A stretch of DNA of 17,500 nucleotides from Botryococcus braunii (Eukaryota; Chlorophyta; Trebouxiophyceae), in contig KV908369.1 in assembly GCA_002005505.1 (NCBI GenBank), positions 159,166 to 176,665 on the forward strand, read 5' to 3'. Below, in pieces: positions 1 to 15,076 of this stretch. The translations under genes and the position numbers were made by a program. The notes beneath the pieces are model-generated. The model did not search any database. It saw nothing but the letters and a program-made list of their open reading frames with translations, and was not told where the DNA came from. Each line of letters begins with the position of its first letter. Position 1 is the stretch's first letter.

Positions 1-13
1 CTTCCCAGTCACC

Positions 14-250
14 CATGGCAAGGCCAGACAAGCGTTCGCCACATCAACAGTCACACATGGACAGGCCATACAAGCTTCCGCCACATCAACAGTCACACAT
101 GGAAAGGCCAGACAAGCGTTCGCGTTCGCCACATCCACAATTAGAGATAGACACGGAATGGCCAGACGAGCGTACTCCACATCAGCAGTCACACATGGAA
201 AGGCCAGACAAGCTTTACTCCACGTCGACAGTCACACATGGCATGCACAC
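14..250. repeat. 42-bp minisatellite in HEMB intron 4
   Basis: About five to six copies of a 42-bp unit, on the plus strand beginning ATGGAAAGGCCAGACAAGCG and closing with CAACAGTCACAC. Copies are partly rearranged near 120-165. The array sits just inside the intron after the HEMB exon ending at 277. Because the unit is a multiple of three it keeps a 79-codon plus-strand frame open, but it is antisense to a HEMB intron and is not a gene. Confidence 0.85.
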
Positions 251-276
251 TTGATGGTGGAGCGTCGTGGGCCAAC

Positions 277-1610
277 CTCCAGGTCTGGAAACTTGTCCTT
301 GAGGAGGCGGATGGATCGTTGCACCAGACCATCAGGGTTGAAGGCTTCCTCACCGGTTGGGGTTTTCAGCTCCTCTGGAGTCTGTCGCACAAAAAAAAAA
401 ACTAAAATACATTATAGTACTTCTTCATTCATTTCATTTCACTTCCCCAACCTTGCCTCCCATTTGCATTCAGCATCCCGCAGCCCCGCCACCAATTATG
501 CCCTGCGCGCACGCGCATGCGGACAGTTGTACAAAACCCCACAGTTGTACAAAACCCCACAGTTGTACAAAACCCCACAGTTGTACAAACCCCCACAGGT
601 GTACAAACCCCCAAAAGTTGCACAGACCCCCACAGTAGTACAAAACCGCCAAAGTTGTTCACACCTTGGGAAATAGGACAACGCTGTTGACTCCCACAGA
701 GCGTGCCTCAGCCACGGCATCCAGGAGGCCATGCCTCCACCCCAGCCTGGCTACTCCAGGCATGGAGTCGATGGGGATGTTCTTTTCTCCATCGTGTATG
801 AAGACCGGCAGGATGAGATTGGCTGGCGTGATGAAAGTCTCGGAAATTGCTCCTCGAATTGTCGGGCTCCGGCGATTGCGTCTCGGCCGTGACAGGATGT
901 CCTAAGTAGGCCACCAGACCACATTGCCTGGTTAGCCCAGCCAACAGCCACGTGCAGCAACATCGAATGATAACAAGACAAACTGCAGGATAGCGGAAGA
1001 CTGGATTCGCCCAGAGGATGTCCAGCAGAGTAGCATGATAACAAAGACAGCTGAAAGATGGCTGTTCCCACAGTATGTACAGCAGGATGGAATGACAATA
1101 AGACAGCTGAAATGTGGGACACAGAATGTACAATAGCTCTAAATTCAGATTGAGTGCTGCAGGACAACTGAATTTTGGCTCAGCATACAGCATGTATAAA
1201 AATTGTGTTTAGACACAGCTGCAGGAAAGCTGAAAGTCGACCACGACAAAGCACGTTAAGCAGAATGGAATCGAAAGGACAGCTCAAAAGAGCTGCGGGT
1301 TCTTGAATTCTATTCATCATACCTGTGCGGGGACTATTGGCGTTCCAGGAGGAGGCGCGGGCTGCAACAGAGACTCAGGTCAGACACTTGCGAAGTAGCT
1401 TTGTCAAGAAGCAGAAGATGTGGGTTGAGACACTCGTAAAAGTTTATGACTTAAGAGCACATGCAGTACCTTCTGGACAACATGCTGTGTTTTTGTTCGC
1501 TCAGCCTCAGCAATTGCTCGAACAATCAACGTCCGCCGAGAACAGCCTCGGCTGTGGCTGCACTTCTGCAGCAGAGACGTTTGGCAAGTATCTGGCTTCT
1601 TCAGACTCAT
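277..1610 (-). CDS. HEMB: Delta-aminolevulinic acid dehydratase (porphobilinogen synthase), plastid form, 5' part only
   Basis: The enzyme condenses two 5-aminolevulinate molecules to porphobilinogen, early in chlorophyll and heme synthesis in the plastid. Exons read on the minus strand: 1610-1470 (aa 1-47), 1361-1323 (48-60), 901-665 (61-139) and 381-277 (140-174). All junctions are phase 0 with GT-AG borders. Exon 1 gives a basic, Ser/Thr-rich leader with RRTLIVRA, like a chloroplast transit-peptide end. Exon 2 encodes PAPPPGTPIVPAQ; exon 3 holds SRPRRNRRSP, TPANLILPVFIH, SMPGVARLGW and VNSVVLFPK; exon 4 holds KTPTGEEAF and SIRLLKDKFPDLE. These match the N-terminal third of plant and green-algal HemB in order. 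The metal-binding and catalytic-lysine regions lie in exons beyond the left edge. The start is uncertain: ATG 1610 or 1622 is in frame, and TTTTTTAAAG just before 1622 could be an acceptor for a further upstream exon. The family call is firm. Confidence 0.93.
521..664 (-). repeat. 18-bp minisatellite, eight units, starting at the HEMB intron 3 splice donor
   Basis: Read on the minus strand, the first intronic base (664) is also the first base of eight consecutive 18-bp units (8 x 18 = 144 bp, ending at 521). The consensus is GGTTTTGTACAACTGTGG. The first unit, which carries the functional GTGTGA donor, is the most diverged; the units furthest into the intron are nearly identical. Two neighbouring HEMB exons flank the intron and join in frame. 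Confidence 0.9.
902..1322 (-). repeat. HEMB intron 2 with degenerate ~61-bp tandem repeat
   Basis: About four diverged copies start near 952, 1019, 1077 and 1132. They share the core AATGATAACAAGACAGCTGAAA and a closing CAGNATGTA (core broken here: AATGATAACA then AGACAGCTGA). The array fills most of the intron between the 39-nt exon (1361-1323) and the exon at 901-665. No coding frame is supported. Confidence 0.7.
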
Positions 1611-2003
1611 TGAAATGTTCATCTTTAAAAAATATGTTGAATGAGAAGTATTGATATAAATTGTATATGCGATCGCGTTGCCGGCTACGGCGACGTATGC
1701 CTTATCTGATCCCCGAAAGATATGCACTTAAGCACGTGGGCGTACCTCGTGACTTATCGGCTGCCCTGATCTGGCACGTGCACCTGCTCCGACTTCTGTT
1801 CTTCGTCCCCCTGCTGCAGAGGTCATCCCTAGCAATTACGCCGGAAGGGTACACTGTACCGTACACTTTTTTCATAAAAAGGGATAAAATGTGCATGACC
1901 TTGTTCACAGGTTTCCACTGCTGTTTTCATTTGAAAGTAGAAGTGAACAATAATATCAGTCTTTTCATTTCTACATTTGCTGACATACAACTGCCACAAA
2001 TAA

Positions 2004-2058
2004 GCTGTTTGCCCTTGGGCATCGGCTGCTAAGGAGCCCATGCCTAAGGGCAAACAGC
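2004..2058. repeat. Near-perfect 19-bp inverted repeat (hairpin)
   Basis: GCTGTTTGCCCTTGGGCAT at 2004-2022 pairs with 2040-2058 with one mismatch out of 19. The 17-nt loop can extend the stem slightly (GGCT/AGCC). No flanking duplication or transposase is visible. It could be a small foldback element, a small-RNA precursor or a structured transcript end. Confidence 0.8.
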
Positions 2059-2344
2059 GCCAAAAGTCCTTTACGTCCCAGCAGGTACGCGCCAGAGTGG
2101 AAACATTCCAGCCATCACCACCCATCTTGGAGCACATACTGCTTGGGGGAACCAAGAAGACTTCCAAAGCCGAGGCTTTGTCAAAAATTAACCCAACGCC
2201 ATAACGTTGCACTTGAGGGCATATGCATGCGCAGGAACCCACAGTGCATCTATTTTGTTTCGTTCTCCACCCTCACAACTGGAGCAACAAGTGATGGGGA
2301 GTGGAACTCTATTTGCTGGAAAGGATGACATCATACTCAGACAC

Positions 2345-2434
<90 letters not shown>

Positions 2435-2468
2435 CGCGTGCGTGCGCACATATACGTGCATGTGTACG

Positions 2469-2525
<57 letters not shown>
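2345..2525. repeat. (TG)n-(CG)n-(CA)n alternating purine-pyrimidine tract
   Basis: About 80 bp of TG repeat passes into CGCGCGCG and mixed CG/CA/TA steps. Alternation breaks once, at TT near 2469, and resumes as about 54 bp of AC repeat. The TG and AC halves are complementary, so the tract can fold as an imperfect hairpin as well as adopt Z-DNA. No gene overlaps it. Confidence 0.95.
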
Positions 2526-3838
2526 CATGTGTGGCTTTTCTCCATGCTGCTTGTTCGGCATCTTTCACAATTGGGCGCCGCCTGAATGTGCCAACTTCTG
2601 CTTCGTTTCTGCTATGATGTGCTGGGTTAATAGGTGAGAAAGCTCAGGAATGCTCTCTCATGTAGTCGCACTTCCCTGATCTCTCCTACATCGAGCTTGC
2701 CTCCCTCCAAAAGATGGCCCCATCGCTGGGACCTCATCTTACAGAACCCACCATACTGGCTACAACGACACATCCTGCTGCCACCGTATCAACTGCATTT
2801 CTACACATTCTTATCTTTGCGAAGTCGACCGCGGTCTTGCCGCCTATAGCGTGAGGACAAAATGTGGGGAAAGCAACCCACACTTCCAATCTCAAGGCGA
2901 ACGGCAGCATCTCTTTAGATGTACTGCGGACTGTTGATACTGTCTTGCATCCTAAGGAGTGCCCATATTCAGCATTCCTATGAAAGGGCTCACTGAGTTT
3001 TTAGCGGTGTACTCTTCAAACAAGCTGCTGGAATTGGAATGACGTCACCACAGGCGACAGTACACATGTGAACAGCAGATTAAGTGCTCAGTAAACCCCT
3101 TTTACCCTCAGTAGACAGTTATGCTTCGGATCCGACAGCAATTGCTTGCCTTGGGCTCTGAAGCAATTCCGCATCCAGGCCAGTCTTCTGGCTGGCCTGC
3201 CCCCAAACCAAAAAGGCAGCCTACGTTTCTTCCCCTTGTGGGGGATGTCCACATACCTGCCTGCCTTACTGCCACAATTAGCCACTCGAAAGTGCACAGC
3301 CCCAAACCCAGTGAAACCAAGCAGATGGAAGATGTAACATCCTCAGCATCGGCTTCTAGCAGCAAAAGTGTAACACGCTGAGCAATAGCCAAGCGGCCGG
3401 TGTATCCTGGTGTTACACCGACGATTTAAGGGCTTGAAACCCCAAAAATGGTTTGAACAGAAGGACCGCTTCAACAAGCTGAGGGAAGACAACTAGTTGA
3501 AGACAAGACGGCAGGTTGCAATTGTGGGATCCATGCCAAATTGCAAGTAAGCACAGCATCTCGTAGATCAGTTCTGACCCTACAGCTTCTCACAGGATCT
3601 GTTGTAACTTGAGAACAGTTCCGCTTCATAATAGACCCTGCGGCCCCAAAGGAGGCACATGCATTCCAGCCCAACAAATACCGCAACCCAAAGGGGCGCA
3701 CTGTCCCAATGGACTACCCTTTTCCAGATCTCACAGGTCCGTTACCAAACCCAACGACCGTCTTCTTCCCCCTAAGTTTGTTGACAAGTGATCTCCTTCT
3801 GCTGTCATGGCACAGGCTTATGACGCACGCACTATTTA

Positions 3839-4015
3839 CTCGATGCAGGTTGTTACATAGTCCCCTGCTGTTCATATTCGGTAACAGACAAGTGGCAAAA
3901 CACCATGATGCGCTTCATGTATCTCCACAGCAAACAATCGGCGTGTGGCACAATTCCAGATACTAATACTTGATGCGGGTTGCGACATAGCCCCCTCCTG
4001 TTCACTTGGTACAGG
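3839..4015. repeat. Diverged direct repeat, ~46 bp, two copies 130 bp apart
   Basis: Copy one (3839-3885) begins CTCGATGCAGGTTGTTACAT; copy two (3969-4015) begins CTTGATGCGGGTTGCGACAT. Both continue with AGYCCCCTSCTGTTCA. The two copies suggest a small dispersed repeat or the ends of a short non-autonomous element, but no target duplication was found. Confidence 0.55.
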
Positions 4016-4206
4016 TTTGTAACGAAGCCAATGTCACGTTTCCTGCACCCCTCCAAAGCAGGCAACCCACGTGTCCCCAAACCACCCAGAGGAATGGGGA
4101 GAGAGGGTGGAGAGAGAGCAATCCCCTGGTCTTGCTGAGCCCAGATCTGCCAATAGGCATACACCATGCAGACGGAGTGACATGTCGATCCCGCTACAGA
4201 AGAAAT

Positions 4207-4218
4207 TTACAGATTACA
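4207..4218 (-). terminator. Candidate poly(A) signals for VPS60 (two TGTAA)
   Basis: On the minus strand the sequence TGTAATCTGTAA lies about 130-140 nt after the VPS60 stop. UGUAA is the usual poly(A) signal of chlorophyte algae such as Chlamydomonas. A 5-mer can occur by chance, so this is supporting rather than decisive evidence. Confidence 0.4.
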
Positions 4219-4347
4219 CGATAGAGATCGTCTGAACTAAAATGAGGCCCACATCCGAGGCCAAGTATACAATATCGGGCTGGAACCTTGTCTGATAGGC
4301 CATTGCCCTTCTATGTCGTGTGCTTCAGACTGCCCTGCATAGGCCCC

Positions 4348-5358
4348 TCAATTCCTTTGTGGTACTGCAGGCAAGCCAAAATCGTCCGCTCCTTCGGCGA
4401 TTGCTTGCGGCTTGGCGGCCTGGGCAGTCTTGTTGGGTGCGTCCGGCAAATCCACATCCTGTCGCGCACACAACAAATCATCGAAAGTTGATGGGGGGGT
4501 TGTTCAGAAGCATGCCATACCCAAAACACACTCCACATATGATTCATGATTCAAAGTTGCAAATTGCATCGCGCACGCAGGCACGCCCGGGAATGTCCAC
4601 AAACCATGTTGGTAAAATGCACGTGCACCCAAACCTGTTTTAAGAAGCTCTCTGACAATGTCGCAAATCCTGAAGCCCTTTTGACGTTGAACCACATTCA
4701 CATTTCCTCCCAGATGGCATCCACTCCCTGTACTTGGGACGAAGACTATGGCTCCTCTTACCCACGCTGTGTTACTGGGCGCAGAGTGTAAGCCAGCGAG
4801 TTCCAATACAATACTATCACTTCCCCTTCCATCCCCCCCCCCCCCCAAACCTCGGGGGCTACAAGTGCACATCAGTAAGCCCCAAAATCGTGCCTAACAG
4901 CGTTTGGCATGAATGTAACCTCGACTGGCAGTGTTCCCTTTAGCACCCCCTTATTGTGACTCCGAGCCACCTTTATGCCCAAGTAAGAAAACCGGCCGAT
5001 GCTCATTTCTCCAGGCACACACACCCAGTGATACCAATAAGCAACATACATCAAGATACGGACCTGAAGATAAGAGGGAACGCCTCCGGCCGTTTCTGCA
5101 TTCTCCGCCTCAGCTGCCAGTTCGTCCTCCAAGGCGTCAAGTTCACCCAACAGCTCGTCTTCATCAATGTCATCAGGAACGCCAAAGGTCTGGCCCATTA
5201 CCTCTTGTATCTCATTATGCATATCCTACAACCCGAGATGCAAAGACTTAGGAGCCTGGCTTTCCCACAGCTCGCAGATCTAAGCTCAACTTTAGAATCC
5301 AAGCTGAAGCTTCTTGAGACTTACAATACGTCAGTGTAGTCATCAACAACCTCTGTTC

Positions 5359-5433
<75 letters not shown>

Positions 5434-6226
5434 GCACGCGCACGCGCACGCGCACGCGCACGCGCACACGCACACGCACACGCACACGCACACGCACACG
5501 CACACGCACACGCACACGCACAGACCAGCACCATCGTACCATGTAGTCAGCCATCTCATCCTGGAGCTTTTCTATACTTGAAATGTTGAGATCATTGGAC
5601 TTGAAAGCAGCCTTCAACTCCTGTCCAGCCTGTTTCATTGCTTTGACTGTTTGTGCACTGTCCTTGATGGACTCTAAGGCAAAGGACGTTTGCTCCATAT
5701 TGAACTGTTGGTTGAACAGCTGATCCCTTTGACCCTCTAAGAGCCGTTTCTGCTTGAGGACCTGTTCCCGCACGAAACCATAATCCTTAGCCTCACTTCG
5801 GCAGACTTTCAGGAATATGTCATCATAGACGGTTACAAAGTTGGGATCACCATCCCCAAGTATGCAGGAGTCTGGTATCAACAAGGGGATAAAGACTTAC
5901 ACCAAGAGCTCTGCGTTTGGCAGCATCCTGTGCAGGTCCTGGTCTTGCTTTGCGGATGGCTTCCCTATGTTGGATAAGCTGGGCGTCCAACTTTCTTATC
6001 TTTTCATCGAGTCTGTGCAACAACCCTAGATCATTGTTAATAGCAATCTCTCTCAACCTTCGCATGTTGCCCATTCCCTTTCCAGTTTCATACGGTAAAA
6101 AAGCGCCGCTATGTATGACTGCGGGTTGTTGGCTCACGTGTCACCCCGAGTTGTAAGCCTTGCACTAGCTTCCTCAATTGTCGGGGCTGGTGGCTTCTCC
6201 TTCTTTTGTCCGAAAATGCGCTTCAT
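4348..6226 (-). CDS. VPS60: ESCRT-III subunit VPS60/CHMP5, complete, five exons, 231 aa
   Basis: VPS60 is an ESCRT-III (Snf7-family) protein of endosomal membrane remodelling that recruits the LIP5/Vta1 cofactor of the Vps4 ATPase. Exons on the minus strand: 6226-6138, 6012-5901, 5761-5540, 5225-5064 and 4458-4348; every intron is GT-AG and phases agree. The protein starts MKRIFGQKKEKPPAPTIEEA and continues RGDTLDEKIRKLDAQ, ARPGPAQDAAKRRALGVLKQ, QFNMEQTSFALES and LQDEMADYMDMHNEIQE. An acidic helix, DEDELLGELDALEDEL (aa 162-177), matches the known LIP5-binding region of CHMP5. PSYLQ (191-195) and C-terminal DDFGLPAVP (220-228) match plant VPS60. The length fits plant orthologues (about 235 aa). 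The exon 4 donor (CAG|GTCCGT) is not strong, and a tiny extra exon in the 605-nt intron 4 cannot be excluded. No lesion is seen. Confidence 0.96.
4831..4846. repeat. Poly(C) run in VPS60 intron 4
   Basis: A homopolymer of about 15 C on the plus strand, inside the 605-nt intron before the last VPS60 exon. Similar C or G runs occur near 6831, 8971, 12230, 12402, 12660 and 14470. Assembly errors are likely at such runs. Confidence 0.85.
5362..5522. repeat. (CA)n-(CGCACG)n-(CACACG)n tract in VPS60 intron 3
   Basis: About 69 bp of AC dinucleotide, then about five CGCACG units, then about nine CACACG units, about 160 bp of unbroken purine-pyrimidine alternation. It ends only some 17 bp from the donor of the exon ending at 5540. 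The three-step order shows the CA repeat being converted into hexamers that then expanded. Confidence 0.95.
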
Positions 6227-6433
6227 AGCTACTGTTCTACCAGACTGAACACGATATCCAGGACTTTAAAAGTTTCTCTCATAATTCATAACTCCAATCA
6301 CGCACACCCGTGAGACCCAAACCACAACCATCGTATCGCTGTCCCTCCCCCAGCATTATTTTTCAGTATACACACCAAGGTGCTACTGAGTCCAAGTATC
6401 TGTCAAGTATATAGTCTGCATGTGCCGAGAATA
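6227..6433. other. Short spacer upstream of VPS60
   Basis: About 207 bp between the VPS60 ATG and the stop of the candidate upstream gene on the same strand. It must hold the VPS60 promoter and the upstream gene's 3' end if that gene is real. No clear TATA box or TGTAA signal is visible. Confidence 0.4.
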
Positions 6434-8544
<2,111 letters not shown>

Positions 8545-8635
8545 CCTCAATTGTGTAGGGGGCCTGTCCAAAAACCGCCGGTTACAACCCTGGTCCTACC
8601 TGCTTCATCAGCACTCGACGACGGTGGCGACAGTA

Positions 8636-9110
<475 letters not shown>

Positions 9111-9255
9111 GAAACGGGTGAGAACTGTTGGGTTGTTGGAAGGTGGGTGGGAACCAACTTGAATGCATGAGGAGGTTTCATGTTAGCAACCATAATAGAA
9201 TACGCACAATCTCGGAAAGTAAGGAGTTGCATTAGACGACTTTCGATGAACTTAC

Positions 9256-9409
9256 GATGGATCTTTGTATCTACCAGTAATTAGCTAGAAACGCTGTTAG
9301 TTGAAGGGTTGAACGCTGTCAGACCCTGGAGGCGGACATGTCACAGCGATAACACTCTGTATGGCGTAAATGGCCGCAAACCCTTGATGTAGGGATGAGA
9401 TGACATCAT
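9256..9409 (-). pseudogene. Decayed mirror copy of lipocalin exon 1
   Basis: This corresponds to 9692-9847 of the active gene, read on the opposite strand. ATGATGTCATCTCAT and the GTAAGT donor (9255-9250) are kept. Two one-base deletions break the frame, one in the GTTTTTGCGG run and one in CAACTTAAC, and a TAC codon before the donor has become TAG. The frame closes soon after MMSSHPYIKGLRPF. The TATA box of this arm has also changed (TATAAATA to TAGAAATA), and none of the downstream exons is present, so only the promoter, exon 1 and part of intron 1 were duplicated. Confidence 0.9.
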
Positions 9410-9582
9410 GAAACTCGAAAAACAAAACGAATTTACGAATCTGTACTTCTCACAAGGCCAACTCAGAGGACATTTGCCTCCAGTCGTCAGTGTGGAGCCG
9501 GATCCTATTTCTATCAAGGAGCGGTCGGGGACCCCGGGTCCCCAAGTCCGGGTCCCCGTCGGGCTCCCCGACCGCTCTTTGC

Positions 9583-9590
9583 TATAAATA
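9583..9590 (+). promoter_or_regulatory. TATA box of the lipocalin gene
   Basis: TATAAATA sits just outside the GC-rich palindrome core and 109 bp before the favoured ATG at 9692. Transcription would be expected to start near 9610-9625, leaving a 5' leader of about 70-80 nt. The ATG at 9623 is in frame but lies at or near the expected start site. Confidence 0.65.
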
Positions 9591-9691
9591 GGATCCGGCT
9601 CCACACTGACGACTGCAGGCAAATGTCCTTTGATTTGGCCGTCATCAGTGAGAAGTACAGATTTTTTAAACACGTTTTGTTTTTCAATTTC

Positions 9692-13061
<3,370 letters not shown>

Positions 13062-13299
13062 GGCAAACATGTGTTGACCATCGATGATATCCATCACACC
13101 CTCAGCACCTGCACATCATGGCGGACAGAATAGCCTGCTCCTGGAATCTTTCAGCCGAGGAGTCCCTTGCCATGTAGGGCCTGTTATTTGGTGGGAGGGG
13201 ATGGCCTCATTGAGCTTTTCAGCTAAATATGCCATCTGGCTGGCCAGCCCAGGCAAGCAGGCCAAAGGGTGTTCTTAGCTGAAAGGACCCTCTCTCGCC
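13062..13299. other. 3' flank of the lipocalin gene
   Basis: No gene seen. No TGTAA or AATAAA stands out close to the stop. The right half already contains diverged pieces of the 58-bp repeat that follows (TGGCTGG, TTCTTAGCTGAAAGG). Confidence 0.4.
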
Positions 13300-13665
13300 T
13301 GCCTGCTGGCTGGAAGGAGGTGGTCTTCTTAGCATTTCGAACCCCTAAGCTTTCCAACTTGGCACTGGCTAGAAGGACCTGGTGTTCTTAGCATTTTGCA
13401 GCTCAAGAGTTGAACTTGTCACTGACTGCAAGGAGTTGGTCTTCTTAGCATTTTGCGCCCAGGGGTTCCGACTTGTCACTGGCTGGCAGGGGATAGTCTA
13501 GTCAGCATTCCAAAAGCCAAGGGTTTCAAATTTTATTGACTGGAAGGGAATGGTCTGCTTAGAAATCCAGCAGCCATGGCTTCCGACCTGAGGTTGGCTG
13601 AAAGGGGATGATGGTCTTCTCTAGCATTTCAGCAGCCAAAGTTTCCGAATGTGTTGGATGGCCAC
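13300..13665. repeat. ~58-bp minisatellite, six to seven copies
   Basis: Copies begin near 13305, 13365, 13422, 13480, 13536 and 13594 with CTGGCTGGAAGG and contain TGGTCTTCTTAGCATTT and a RGGTTTCCGACTTG-like segment. Spacing is 56-60 bp. The long plus-strand frame that starts here (13608-14255) is a by-product of repeat DNA and low stop density. Confidence 0.8.
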
Positions 13666-13762
13666 TTATTTGGGCCCTCCCGGCCTGGAAGCCCCTCAGG
13701 CCTGTTTCCTATGTGGATGGGGCTGGCCTCCATTGCAGTACAGCAAACATAAGGGGCAAGGT

Positions 13763-13900
13763 GAATAGCCTCCTTTCTGCCAGAATGGGCAACGTTAGAG
13801 GCACTAAAACGGCCTCCTTTCTGCCATCCTGGAGCAACTGGTGGGGCAATGGATGGCCTCCTTTCTCCCATCATGCCCAACGGCTGCATGCTGGAGAGAC
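13763..13900. repeat. ~44-bp tandem repeat, three copies
   Basis: TGGCCTCCTTTCTGCCATC occurs near 13767, 13810 and 13855, each followed by a variable TGGNNCAACG segment. A fainter relative lies near 13724. No coding role is supported. Confidence 0.65.
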
Positions 13901-14628
13901 TCCAATGGTCTGGGAGATAGGCCCAATGATTGGATGGGGCCCCGATCAGTGGATTTCATGTCTTTGGAGCTTGGTCTGGGAGAAACGCTGGCGCTGTCGG
14001 TGGTGCTGTTACTATAGTGGTTGTCCCGCTACCCCTGGGGGAAGGCACTCACAATTTATTCTCTACATGGACACTGATTGGATGCTGGCGTCAAACTGGA
14101 CCTTTGACCAGACAGAAAGGGATGGGCTTCACACCCTTTCTTTCTGGTCCAGGGGGAGGGATACGGATGTGCCTGGTGCATCACACGATATATTTTCATG
14201 GATGTACCTTGCGCATGATTTGACATGTCGCAGATGCACCTGGTGCATTCTATGATACAATTTCATAGAGCGGGTATGATACAAGTTTATAGAGAGGGGG
14301 CAGGAACGGGAGGGGTGTCTGTGGCAACCGGGATCTTGCTTTGACGATGGCCAGCAGCTTGTGAGGGGGGATATGGTCATAGCTGAACAGCTTGTAGGGA
14401 AAGGACTCGTACATGGAAGGAGCTGGAGAAGAGAGGGGAAGCATACATATATAGACACCGAGAGCGTTTGGGGGGGGGGGGAGCAGACACTTGCGGGGTT
14501 AATGGGGCAGATAGATGTATACATAGATGCAGTGAGAAAGGAGGAGGGGGGAGAGTTTTCCGAGAAACAAAACAACAGCGTCCACGAAATAGACGGGGGA
14601 CAGGAAAGCCAACTTTATTTAGTTGTCA
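13901..14628. other. Gene-free interval
   Basis: Open frames exist on both strands but none resembles a protein and none has convincing splice sites. Notable items are two short direct repeats (TGCACCTGGTGCAT-like near 14170 and 14233; GATACAAKTTYATAGAG near 14255 and 14278) and a G run at 14470. Confidence 0.45.
14614..14619 (-). terminator. AATAAA poly(A) signal candidate
   Basis: AATAAA on the minus strand, ten bases after the TGA of the frameshifted coding region. The position supports a real or former 3' end there, though it is unusually close to the stop. Confidence 0.35.
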
Positions 14629-15076
14629 TCACTGGATTCGTTTGATAAAAGACCTGATGTTTTGGAATGCTGCCAGATACTGAGCAACATCCGATGACAA
14701 TACATTTGATCCTGAGTTGATTTTGTAAATCTCCCCGCAGGTGACCGCAGGGTTAGAGAACCTTTGGTCATTACAATTGTTTAGGGTTACCCTCAAACAG
14801 TGGGACAAGATTCTTCACCATTCTTGTCACAAGAATGGTGCTCTGAATTTCCCTCCCCGCTTCAGAGTAGGTTTTGATTCCAGCAGGCGCTAGCTGCACA
14901 ATGGAGGACAAAAGTTTTGCCCTATATTTGCTCTGGGCAGAACAGTTTGAGGTGGCCCTTTCTGCCAATGCTATATCCAAAGAAAATCTAAATTGGCAGG
15001 TGGTCCCGCGAGTGGAACTCGCACACTGCAGTATAAAACTGGGTTGTCTGGTGGATTCCAGGCCTAGTCTCGTCAA
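14629..15076 (-). pseudogene. Frameshifted coding region, unidentified protein (3' end)
   Basis: On the minus strand one frame is open from 15076 and looks protein-like to about 14806 (ALAERATSNCSAQSKYRAKL, VQLAPAGIKTYSEAGREIQS, TILVTRMVK). A second frame, offset by one base, continues as ILSHCLRVTLNNCNDQRFSN, AVTCGEIYKINSGSNVLSSD, VAQYLAAFQNIRSFIKRIQ and stops at TGA (14631-14629). The natural junction is at AAGAATC near 14812, where one extra base separates the frames. This could be a real frameshift in a dying gene, an assembly error or an intron I cannot place. An exon border is also possible at 14970 (GATATAG acceptor). AATAAA (14619-14614) follows the stop by ten bases. I do not recognise the family. 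Confidence 0.45.
14816..14840. repeat. Perfect 11-bp inverted repeat, 3-nt loop
   Basis: CACCATTCTTG, loop TCA, then CAAGAATGGTG. It lies within the frameshifted coding region, immediately beside the frame break, so it may mark the site of the mutation or of a small rearrangement. Confidence 0.85.

Larger units (their letters stand above)
1623..4347. other. Long gene-poor interval between HEMB and VPS60
   Basis: No recognisable gene. It holds a 19-bp hairpin (2004-2058), a TG/CG/CA alternating tract (2345-2525), a diverged direct repeat (about 3839-3885 and 3969-4015) and the 3' flank of VPS60. Two minus-strand stretches look exon-like. One is 3377-3257, acceptor GCTCAG and donor GTATGT, reading RVTLLLLEADAEDVTSS. 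The other is 2846-2743, acceptor CTATAG and donor GTAAGA, reading GGKTAVDFAKIRMCRNAVDT. The wording is faintly ankyrin-like, but they are too short to call. Confidence 0.4.

Noticed and set aside
15..254. 79-codon frame with 14-residue repeats (MERPDKRSPHQQSH)
   Set aside because: The 42-bp unit is a multiple of three, the strand is antisense to HEMB, and the region lies in a HEMB intron.
521..664. Possible CRISPR array
   Set aside because: The 18-bp units are contiguous with no spacers, and the locus lies in a nuclear intron.
13608..14255. 215-codon plus-strand frame
   Set aside because: It runs through the 58- and 44-bp minisatellites, is unusually rich in Trp and Cys as expected of random G-rich DNA, and resembles no family.
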